Below the pieces are notes generated by a model that saw only the letters and a list, made by a program, of their open reading frames with translations, ran no database searches and was not told the DNA's origin. A stretch of DNA of 64,000 nucleotides. It comes from Microbacterium aurantiacum. Its GTDB lineage: Bacteria; Actinomycetota; Actinomycetes; Actinomycetales; Microbacteriaceae. The DNA is taken from NCBI RefSeq assembly GCF_002872075.1, contig NZ_PGGU01000005.1, forward strand, positions 1 through 64,000. The letters are read 5' to 3'. The position numbers were made by a program, and so were the translations under genes. Below are positions 57,829 through 64,000 of the stretch, in pieces; position 1 is the first letter of the stretch, and each line of letters starts with the position of its first letter.

Positions 57829-60024
57829 GTGAAGACACCGGAGATGCGGCGACGGCGCCGTGCCGAAGGCACGGAGGTCTCGCTCGAGGTCATCGAGAGC
57901 ATGCTCGATGACCTGCTCGAACATGAGCTGAGCACGGCTCCGCACGTCCTGAGAACCCTCGTCGTGGAACTGAACGCGGATCTGCCCGCAGTGCGCGAAG
58001 TCGCCGCCCACCTCACGCCTCAGCAGCGGCACGGGCTCCGGCCGCTTCCGGCGCCGCTTCCGCTCGTGCCGCCGATCGCGAATATGTACGCCGCGATCGA
58101 ACTCTCCGATGCCGACCGGGATCTGCTGCTGGCCGCGGCTCTGCGACTCGACGATCGTCTCGATCCGCTGCTCGAGTTCGCCACCAGGACTGCGCACGAG
58201 ATTCTCGTCGGGCCGGCGGGACCGCATCTCGTGATCCACGCAGGCCGCTATCGCTTCGCCGACCCGCGGCTGGCGATCTGGCTGCGGGAGACGACCGCGG
58301 CGGCCGTGCAGGTGCGGGTGCACGAACGACTGGAGGCCGTCTTCCGCCGGAGGGGCGATCGGGTGAGCGCTGCCTGGCACCGGGCGAGGTCCTCCCTCCA
58401 CGGAGACCCCGCGACGGCAGCCGAACTGATCTCGATCGCGCGCGAGCTCTCCGAAGCCGGTGACTCCGATCGCGCCCTCCTTCACGCCGCTGAAGCGGCC
58501 GCGCACGCCGCCGGAGTCGAACGCGACGAGGCGCGTCTCGTGGCCGGCGCGGCGGCCATCGGCGCAGGTTACGCCGCGGAGGCGGGCGAGTGGCTGGGGG
58601 ACCTCTTTCCTGAGGGCGCCGAGCGCTGCCGGCTCCAAGGACTCGGCGGGCTCATCGTCGCACTGGCTCATCTCCATGGCGACGTGCCCGATATCGATCC
58701 GGCAGCACTCCGCCCTCGGACGGACGATCACGACGACTGGTACTCCTGGACGAGGGCGGTGGCCCTCGCTGCCGTGCTCTGCGCCGAACGAGGCGACCGA
58801 GCCAGGATGCGCACCTGGCTCGATGCGCTGCGCGAAGGATGCGCACGTATCGGCGCGGAGCGGGAGCTGCGCGACCCCGCCGTGGCCCTGAGCTGGCTGC
58901 TGACCGGGGAACAGGAGACCATCGCCGTCGAAGGATCCGGTCCCGTCTCCGGCAGCGTGCTCGGAGCTCTGCGTACCGCGCTGGAGGGCGACATCGACGG
59001 CGGGCTCCGCACGCTGGCGAACGGCGACGGCTCGATGGGCGGAGAGGCGGACCCGTTCGTCTCCGGCTTCGAGCACAGTCCGCTCGTGCGCGCCTATCGA
59101 GACGTGGCCGAGACGTTGCTCCTGGTGTGGCGCGGAGACATATCACTGGCCAGGCAGCGCCTGATCACCGCGTCGATCGCCGCGCCCGTCGCGATGCCGT
59201 TCGCCGGGCTCGCCGTGGTGCTCGCGCGTCGCCTCGACCTTGCCGTCCTCGGCACGCTCGGCCCGTTCGCGCGATCGATGACCGCGGCGCTCCCGCCGGG
59301 ACTCCGGGTGGATCGTCTGGTGGATCGCGGCATCGAAGCGTACCTCGACGGAGCGTTCGCGAAGGCCGCCGCCTACCTGCAGCTCTGGCAGGATCGCGGC
59401 GCTCCCGAGACGGCGCTCGGCATTCCTGGTCTGGATGAGGTCGCCCCCGCAGGGGGACAGCGGCACGATGATCGCCGACGTGTCGAGCCTCGCGAGCAGT
59501 CGCTGGCGCGGGAACTCCGCCGGCGTGTGAGCGCCGCGGCCGACGGCAGATGGCGCAGCGAATTCGCCGCAGTTCATGCCGAGGCTCGGATGCTGCGCTC
59601 GCCGTTCGCGCGAGCGAGGGTGGAGGCGATGCTCGGCGTCCATTCCATGATCCGGGACGACCATGCGACGGCCCGGCGCTACCTGCAGACGGCCCGCAGA
59701 CTCTTCGCCGACGCCGGTGCCGCGGCATGGGCGGCATCCATCGACAGGCGTCTCGCGCTCTTCCAGCTCCGAGAAGGCCCTCCGGACGAGCCACCCGATC
59801 TGCTCGCATCGTGTCGGCACGCGTGGGAGTCATTGCTCACGTCGCGGGAACTCGAGGTCGCGATGCTCGTCGTCGGGGGAGCACCGAACAGAGACATCGC
59901 CGAACGGCTGATCGTGTCGGTCCGCACGGTCGAGGTGCACCTCGGGCGCGTGTTCTCGAAGCTCGACGTTCGCACCAGAGTGGAACTGACGGTGCTCGCA
60001 CACCGCACCAGCCGGCATCTCTGA
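57829..60024 (+). CDS. Large LuxR-family regulator, chitinase-linked copy 2
   Basis: 731 residues from the GTG at 57829, which has a GGGGGAG site 6 nt upstream. A GTG at 57787 is in frame but directly touches a TACCCT box, so it would lie before the expected transcript start. The chosen start gives the same length as copy 1. C-terminal LuxR helix-turn-helix: LTSRELEVAMLVVGGAPNRD and SVRTVEVHLGRVFSKLDVR. No P-loop is visible in the N-terminal 660 residues. The two copies share order and motifs along the whole length, indicating an old duplication. Confidence 0.85.
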   Translation: MKTPEMRRRRRAEGTEVSLEVIESMLDDLLEHELSTAPHVLRTLVVELNADLPAVREVAAHLTPQQRHGLRPLPAPLPLVPPIANMYAAIELSDADRDLLLAAALRLDDRLDPLLEFATRTAHEILVGPAGPHLVIHAGRYRFADPRLAIWLRETTAAAVQVRVHERLEAVFRRRGDRVSAAWHRARSSLHGDPATAAELISIARELSEAGDSDRALLHAAEAAAHAAGVERDEARLVAGAAAIGAGYAAEAGEWLGDLFPEGAERCRLQGLGGLIVALAHLHGDVPDIDPAALRPRTDDHDDWYSWTRAVALAAVLCAERGDRARMRTWLDALREGCARIGAERELRDPAVALSWLLTGEQETIAVEGSGPVSGSVLGALRTALEGDIDGGLRTLANGDGSMGGEADPFVSGFEHSPLVRAYRDVAETLLLVWRGDISLARQRLITASIAAPVAMPFAGLAVVLARRLDLAVLGTLGPFARSMTAALPPGLRVDRLVDRGIEAYLDGAFAKAAAYLQLWQDRGAPETALGIPGLDEVAPAGGQRHDDRRRVEPREQSLARELRRRVSAAADGRWRSEFAAVHAEARMLRSPFARARVEAMLGVHSMIRDDHATARRYLQTARRLFADAGAAAWAASIDRRLALFQLREGPPDEPPDLLASCRHAWESLLTSRELEVAMLVVGGAPNRDIAERLIVSVRTVEVHLGRVFSKLDVRTRVELTVLAHRTSRHL

Positions 60025-60046
60025 GACGCGCCGCGCGATATCCCGA

Positions 60047-60946
60047 TCACCGCGGCAGCGAGAGCAGGAGTTCGGATGCCTCGGCGAGGCCGTCGGCGAT
60101 GAGCGAGTCGATCGCCCTGTCGCGCTGCCGAGGGTCCGGCCAGTCCGGGATCACCGACGGCATCGGCACCGCTGCGGGTGCCGCGTCGCGGAGCATCCTG
60201 AGCACAGCGCCACGTGCCTGCCGGTCCGACCCCTCGTAAGCGGCCTGCCGCCTCCGGGTGTCGGGGGTGTCCGGCCTGCCGGCCGCCACCCACGCGCAGT
60301 CCGCGCGGAGCGGACACCGATCGCATTTCGGTGCGCGGGCCGTGCACACGGTGGCGCCGAGCTCCATCGCCGCCGCGTTGAACACCGCCGATTCGGCGTC
60401 CGCCGCCGGCAGCAACGACTCCATCAGCGCGAGGTCGCGTCGGGACGCCGCCGCCGGCTGTCCCTTTCCCTCGATCGCCCTGGCCAGCACCCGGCGGGTG
60501 TTGGTGTCGACGACGGGGTGCCGGTCGCCGTAGGCGAAGACGGCGACCGCTCGAGCTGTGTAGTCGCCGATCCCGGACAGCGTCAGGAGCGCGTCGACTT
60601 CGCGGGGCACCACGCCGTCATGTCGCTCTGTGATCTCGATCGCCGCGCGATGCAGCCAGAGGGCTCGGCGCGGATAGCCGAGGTTGGCCCACTGCTGCAC
60701 CACCTCGGCCGGAGTGGCGGCCGACATAGCCCGCGGCGTCGGCCATCGCGTCAGCCACGCATCCAGATGCGGGATCACCCTGGCAACCGGCGTCTGCTGC
60801 AGCATGAACTCGCTGACCAGCGTTCCCCACGCCCCGTACTGTTCGTGGAACGCGGCACGCCGCCACGGCAGATCGCGGGCGCTGAGCCGGTACCAATCCG
60901 ACAACTGCGCCCGCCGAACAGACGGAGATGTCGGGTACACGGGCAC
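60047..60946 (-). CDS. mutY: A/G-specific adenine glycosylase
   Basis: Removes adenine mispaired with 8-oxoguanine. 299 residues. The catalytic helix-hairpin-helix is LSGIGDYTARAV, followed by the catalytic Asp in HPVVDTNTRRVLAR. EFMLQQTPVARV is the base-flipping region. The [4Fe-4S] cysteines are in CTARAPKCDRCPLRADC. The C-terminal NUDIX-like domain that recognises 8-oxoG in E. coli MutY (350 residues) is mostly missing, as in many actinobacterial forms. The GTG start has TAGGCT 6 nt upstream. Divergent from truB. Confidence 0.93.
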   Translation of the reverse strand: MPVYPTSPSVRRAQLSDWYRLSARDLPWRRAAFHEQYGAWGTLVSEFMLQQTPVARVIPHLDAWLTRWPTPRAMSAATPAEVVQQWANLGYPRRALWLHRAAIEITERHDGVVPREVDALLTLSGIGDYTARAVAVFAYGDRHPVVDTNTRRVLARAIEGKGQPAAASRRDLALMESLLPAADAESAVFNAAAMELGATVCTARAPKCDRCPLRADCAWVAAGRPDTPDTRRRQAAYEGSDRQARGAVLRMLRDAAPAAVPMPSVIPDWPDPRQRDRAIDSLIADGLAEASELLLSLPR

Positions 60947-60952
60947 CCTTCC

Positions 60953-60958
60953 AGCCTA
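60953..60958 (-). promoter_or_regulatory. Leaderless-type -10 of mutY (TAGGCT)
   Basis: Minus-strand TAGGCT lies 6 nt before the GTG at 60946. Confidence 0.55.
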
Positions 60959-61014
60959 GGACGGAGAGCGCGCTGCGCGCTCGCTCCGGCAACGAGCCCG
61001 CCCCGGCGCCTCGG

Positions 61015-61020
61015 TAGGCT
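61015..61020 (+). promoter_or_regulatory. Leaderless-type -10 of truB (TAGGCT)
   Basis: TAGGCT lies 6 nt before the ATG at 61027. The divergent mutY promoter carries the same hexamer and spacing. Confidence 0.55.
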
Positions 61021-61026
61021 GGGAGG

Positions 61027-61920
61027 ATGGTCTCGCCCGGCATCCTCCTCGTCGACAAGCCCGCGGGCATCACCAGCCACGACGCGGTCGCGCGCACTCG
61101 CAAGGCGTTCGGCACACGCAAGGTCGGGCACGCCGGCACGCTCGACCCGATGGCCACCGGACTGCTCGTGATCGGGATCGAAGGCGCCACCCGGCTCCTC
61201 ACCTACATCGTCGGCGCGGACAAGACCTATGAGGCGACGATCCGCCTCGGGCAGACCACCTCGACCGACGACGCGGACGGCGAGATCATCGTTCGCGCTG
61301 AGGAAACGGCCTGGGAGGCGGTCACCCCGGAGCGTATCGCCGAGGGCATCGCCGTGCTCACCGGTGCGATCTCGCAAGTGCCCAGTTCGGTGTCGGCCAT
61401 CAAGGTCGACGGGCGCCGCGCATACGACAGGGTGCGCGCGGGGGAGGAGGTCATCCTCGCCGCCCGTGACGTGGTCGTCTCCCGATTCGACGTGATCGCC
61501 GAGCGTGCCGGTTCCGGTACCCTCGATCTCGATGTCATCGTCGACTGCTCCTCCGGCACCTACATCCGCTCACTGGCGCGCGACCTCGGCGCATCCCTCG
61601 GCGTGGGCGGTCACCTCACCGCGCTGCGCCGGACCAGAGTGGGCTCCTTCGACGTCGCGGATGCCGTCGGCATCGACGACCTCGCGGGTGCTGCGACCCT
61701 CACTGCGGCCGACGCAGCAGCACGAATCCTCGAAGCGCTCCCGGTGACGGCGGAGGAAGCGCGAGACCTGCGACACGGCAAACGTCTCGCGGGTCAGGCA
61801 TCACGGCTCACCGGTGCGCTCGCGGCAGCCGTCGATCCGGACGGGGCACTCGTGGGCATCATCGAGAAACGCGGCGACGACCTCAAGAGTGCAATGAACA
61901 TGCCCGAGGCAGCCTCGTGA
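61027..61920 (+). CDS. truB: tRNA pseudouridine-55 synthase
   Basis: Makes pseudouridine 55 in the T loop of tRNAs. 297 residues. The catalytic Asp is in GHAGTLDPMATGLLV. The N-terminal LLVDKPAGITSHDAV and the segment SSGTYIRSLARDLG are family blocks. The C-terminal PUA-like part is present. Its stop overlaps the next GTG by 4 nt. truB-ribF are near neighbours, as in most bacteria, but rbfA is 7.6 kb away. Confidence 0.96.
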   Translation: MVSPGILLVDKPAGITSHDAVARTRKAFGTRKVGHAGTLDPMATGLLVIGIEGATRLLTYIVGADKTYEATIRLGQTTSTDDADGEIIVRAEETAWEAVTPERIAEGIAVLTGAISQVPSSVSAIKVDGRRAYDRVRAGEEVILAARDVVVSRFDVIAERAGSGTLDLDVIVDCSSGTYIRSLARDLGASLGVGGHLTALRRTRVGSFDVADAVGIDDLAGAATLTAADAAARILEALPVTAEEARDLRHGKRLAGQASRLTGALAAAVDPDGALVGIIEKRGDDLKSAMNMPEAAS

Positions 61921-62285
61921 TCCTCTGGTTCACCATCGCCCAGATCTCCGTGGCGGTCGCCGCCGGCGTCTTCTGCATCGTGGCCGGCCTCGTCGGTCGC
62001 CGCCCCAGCGACATCTCGGTCGGCGCCCTCGCCCTCGTGGAGTTGCTCCTCGTCGTCCAGGTGGTCGTCGCGATCATCGCGCCCCTGGCCGGGAACCCGC
62101 CCACCGGTGATCTGCTGGAGTACTGGGTGTACCTCGTCTCCGCGGTGCTCCTGCCGGTCGGGGCAGTGTTGTGGGCGCTGATGGAGCGCAGCCGCTGGAG
62201 CACCGTGATCCTCGGCGTTGCTGGCCTTGCCATCGCGATCATGCTCTGGCGCATGCAGGTCATCTGGACGATCCAGATCGCCTGA
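61917..62285 (+). CDS. Small membrane protein in the truB-ribF interval
   Basis: 122 residues with four hydrophobic helices (about 1-25, 35-57, 67-90 and 95-115). The GTG overlaps the truB stop by 4 nt (GTGA), so it should be translated together with truB. The family is not recognised. The conserved-looking middle part reads NPPTGDLLEYWVYLVSAVLLP, with charged residues at the membrane edge. Function unknown. Confidence 0.65.
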   Translation: MILWFTIAQISVAVAAGVFCIVAGLVGRRPSDISVGALALVELLLVVQVVVAIIAPLAGNPPTGDLLEYWVYLVSAVLLPVGAVLWALMERSRWSTVILGVAGLAIAIMLWRMQVIWTIQIA

Positions 62286-62358
62286 GCCGGACCGCTCCCG
62301 TTCGCGGTGCCGGTCGCGGAGTCCGGCCGGTCCCTGCGCATCTAGGATGGAATGCGCT

Positions 62359-62796
62359 ATGAGCTCCTCCGTTCCCACCCCTCGGATGACCGGTGTCGGC
62401 CGTGTCCTCGTGATCGTCTACGCCGTGATGGCGCTCGCCGCGACCGGGCGGAGCGTGGTGCAGATCATTCGCCGCTTCGATGAGGCGCCGCTCGCGTACG
62501 CTCTGTCGGCGGTCGCGGCCGTCGTCTATCTGCTGGCGACTCTCGCGCTGGTGCTCGCCGGACGGCGCGGCTGGTACGCCGTCGCCTGGGTGGCGATCGT
62601 GTTCGAGCTCACCGGCGTGGTCGTCGTCGGCTCGCTCAGCCTCCTGATGCCGGAGCTCTTCCAGCACGAGACCGTCTGGTCGCTGTTCGGGATCGGATAC
62701 CTGTTCATCCCCCTGGTACTGCCCGTGTTCGGGATCTGGTGGCTGCGGACGCATCGTCCGGTCGGGGCCCCGCAGCTCGCGGAGACGACAGCGTGA
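62359..62796 (+). CDS. Four-helix membrane protein upstream of ribF
   Basis: 145 residues from the ATG at 62359; a TAGGAT box lies 10 nt upstream (62343-62348). Four hydrophobic helices (about 10-32, 45-67, 73-95 and 105-130). The segment VLVIVYAVMALAATGRSVVQ near the N-terminus and LFGIGYLFIPLVLPVFGIWW near the C-terminus frame the protein. The stop overlaps the ribF GTG (GTGA), so both are one operon. It shares this context with many actinobacteria, but its function is unknown. Confidence 0.7.
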   Translation: MSSSVPTPRMTGVGRVLVIVYAVMALAATGRSVVQIIRRFDEAPLAYALSAVAAVVYLLATLALVLAGRRGWYAVAWVAIVFELTGVVVVGSLSLLMPELFQHETVWSLFGIGYLFIPLVLPVFGIWWLRTHRPVGAPQLAETTA

Positions 62797-63743
62797 TCGT
62801 CTTCCGCGACCCTGCGCAGATCCCGGCCGACTTCGGCCGCTCGGTCGTCGCGATCGGGAAGTTCGACGGCGTGCACGCCGGTCATCGCGCGGTCATCCGC
62901 CGGCTGAAGGACGAGGCCGCCGCATCCGGTGCCAGTGCCGTCGCCGTCACCTTCGACCGGAATCCGCTCGCCGTGCTGCGACCGGATCGCTGCCCGGAGA
63001 ACGTCGTGACCGTCGAGCGCAAGCTCGAACTGCTCGGCGAACTCGACCTCGACGCGACCCTCCTGCTCACGTTCGACGAGGCGATGGCTGCGCGCAGCGC
63101 CGAGGAGTTCATCGTCGACATCCTGGTCGGGGCGCTCCGCGTCTCGACGGTGCTCGTCGGCGAGGACTTCCGCTTCGGCCGAGGAGGGGCGGGCGATCCC
63201 GCGCTGCTGCGTGCCCTCGGCCCGCAGCACGGCTTCTCCGTCGGCGTCGTCGACGACGTCTACCTGCCGGGTTCCGATCGCCGGGTGTCGTCCACCTGGA
63301 TCCGCGAACTGCTCATCGAGGGAGACGTCGCAACCGCCGCGCTCGTCCTCGGCCGCAACGTCGACGTGCGCGGCGAGGTCGTGCACGGGCTGAAGCGCGG
63401 CCGCGAGCTCGGATTCCCGACCGCGAATCTCTCCGCCGTCGTCGACGCCTTCGTGCCCGCCGACGGCGTATACGCCGGCTGGCTCGTCGACCACGACACC
63501 GGGATCCGCCATCAGGCGGCGATCTCGGTGGGGACGAACCCCACCTTCGACGACGTGCTCGTGCGCCAGGTGGAGGCACACGTCCTCGGCGAGACCGATC
63601 TCGATCTGTACGGGCACGATGTGAGTGTCGAGTTCGTCCAGCGCCTGCGGGGGATGGTCGCGTTCGAAGGCATCGACAAGCTCAAGGAGCAGATGGCCAC
63701 CGACGTCGCCGAGGCCGAAGCGCTGCTGGCCGACCCGGCGTGA
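62793..63743 (+). CDS. ribF: Bifunctional riboflavin kinase / FAD synthetase
   Basis: Makes FMN and FAD from riboflavin. 316 residues from the GTG at 62793, which overlaps the upstream stop; extending further upstream is not needed. The N-terminal adenylyltransferase domain has AIGKFDGVHAGH and later VSSTWIRELLIEGD. The C-terminal flavokinase has ELGFPTANLS and PADGVYAGWLV. All motifs are intact. Confidence 0.95.
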   Translation: MIVFRDPAQIPADFGRSVVAIGKFDGVHAGHRAVIRRLKDEAAASGASAVAVTFDRNPLAVLRPDRCPENVVTVERKLELLGELDLDATLLLTFDEAMAARSAEEFIVDILVGALRVSTVLVGEDFRFGRGGAGDPALLRALGPQHGFSVGVVDDVYLPGSDRRVSSTWIRELLIEGDVATAALVLGRNVDVRGEVVHGLKRGRELGFPTANLSAVVDAFVPADGVYAGWLVDHDTGIRHQAAISVGTNPTFDDVLVRQVEAHVLGETDLDLYGHDVSVEFVQRLRGMVAFEGIDKLKEQMATDVAEAEALLADPA

Positions 63744-63781
63744 TTTGCGTCGCGGCTCGACGTCTCGCGGCGATTCTGGCG

Positions 63782-63937
63782 TAGACTGTCGATCGTTCCC
63801 GGCGAACCTCGCGCGTCAGTCGTGCGTCGGCGGGAACGAGATCTACTGTTCGTACGGTCCTGGCACACGCCACACGCGGACATCGAGAACGGCTCAGGCA
63901 CCCTCGGGGTACCTCGGCATTCACGCTCAGGAGGAGC
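63782..63937 (+). promoter_or_regulatory. Promoter and structured leader of the last gene
   Basis: TAGACT (63782-63787) is a likely -10. The transcript would then begin near 63794 and have a leader of about 144 nt. At its 5' end CGTTCCCG (63794-63801) pairs perfectly with CGGGAACG (63831-63838), closing a 29-nt loop that can fold further. The rest of the leader is not assigned. No known riboswitch was recognised. Its length is unusual in this window, where most genes are leaderless. Confidence 0.45.
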
Positions 63938-64000
63938 ATGCCGACTACGGCAACCGCCGCCACGCGGCGCAAGAAGACGTCCCGTCGTGACGAAGACGCC
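63938..64000 (+). CDS. N-terminal fragment of an unidentified gene
   Basis: Starts with ATG after a clear AGGAGG site and runs to the window end: 21 codons. The visible part is basic (MPTTATAATRRKKTSRRDED). A Thr/Ala/Arg/Lys-rich N-terminus is compatible with, for example, FtsK-type proteins found near here in some relatives, but 21 residues cannot decide this. The long structured leader belongs to it. Confidence 0.55.
   Translation, partial: MPTTATAATRRKKTSRRDEDA

Overview
The window is a compact chromosomal stretch from a high-GC Gram-positive actinobacterium. The ATP synthase operon, the MEP-pathway genes dxr/ispG, the nusA-ylxR-infB-rbfA block, the many GTG starts and the abundant 4-nt overlaps fit Microbacteriaceae, most probably Microbacterium. 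That assignment comes from gene content and sequence style, not from a database search. There are no rRNA or tRNA genes, insertion sequences, prophage genes or CRISPR arrays.

Layout. 1-4.6 kb: the end of rho, prfA, a four-helix membrane protein, and cysK-cysE on the minus strand. 4.6-15.8 kb: prmC, the Sua5-type tRNA t6A gene, a WecA-type transferase, an AtpI-like protein, atpBEFHAGDC with a strong terminator, and yaaA. 15.8-22.5 kb: a DUF5684-like membrane protein, an aldo/keto reductase, a PP2C phosphatase next to an EccC-like FtsK/SpoIIIE ATPase, and an asparaginase. 22.5-32.3 kb: OsmC, PlsC, an FKBP lipoprotein, and the dxr-rseP-ispG series interleaved with minus-strand murE and a fused trpEG. 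32.3-44.3 kb: accessory genes, including a thioredoxin lipoprotein with a CcdA-like partner, an AlaX-like hydrolase, a YtrA-type regulator with a membrane partner, a double NUDIX protein, a kinase-like protein, an RNB nuclease, a DUF222-HNH protein, an XRE-cupin regulator and a frameshifted CPYC oxidoreductase. 44.3-53.4 kb: proS, a LOG-family protein, a flavin amine oxidase and nusA-ylxR-infB-rbfA. 53.4-60 kb: a secreted chitinase between two 731-residue LuxR paralogues. 60-64 kb: mutY, truB, two membrane proteins, ribF and the start of an unidentified gene.

Regulation stands out. At least 18 starts, on both strands, carry a TANNNT hexamer exactly 6 or 7 nt upstream, the geometry of leaderless mRNAs. 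Three of these starts open mini-ORFs instead of the main gene. One is a Trp-Trp leader peptide in a complete trp-type attenuator ahead of trpEG. The other two precede nusA and atpB. Other candidate control elements are a dyad centred on the -10 of the DUF5684-like gene, a hairpin over the infB Shine-Dalgarno, two hairpins in the chitinase leader, and a structured leader before the last gene.

Most genes are housekeeping. The best candidates for new biology are the LuxR-chitinase-LuxR module, the short leaderless ORFs ahead of core operons, the PP2C/EccC-like pair without other ESX genes, and the MurE-like ligase with an altered specificity motif.
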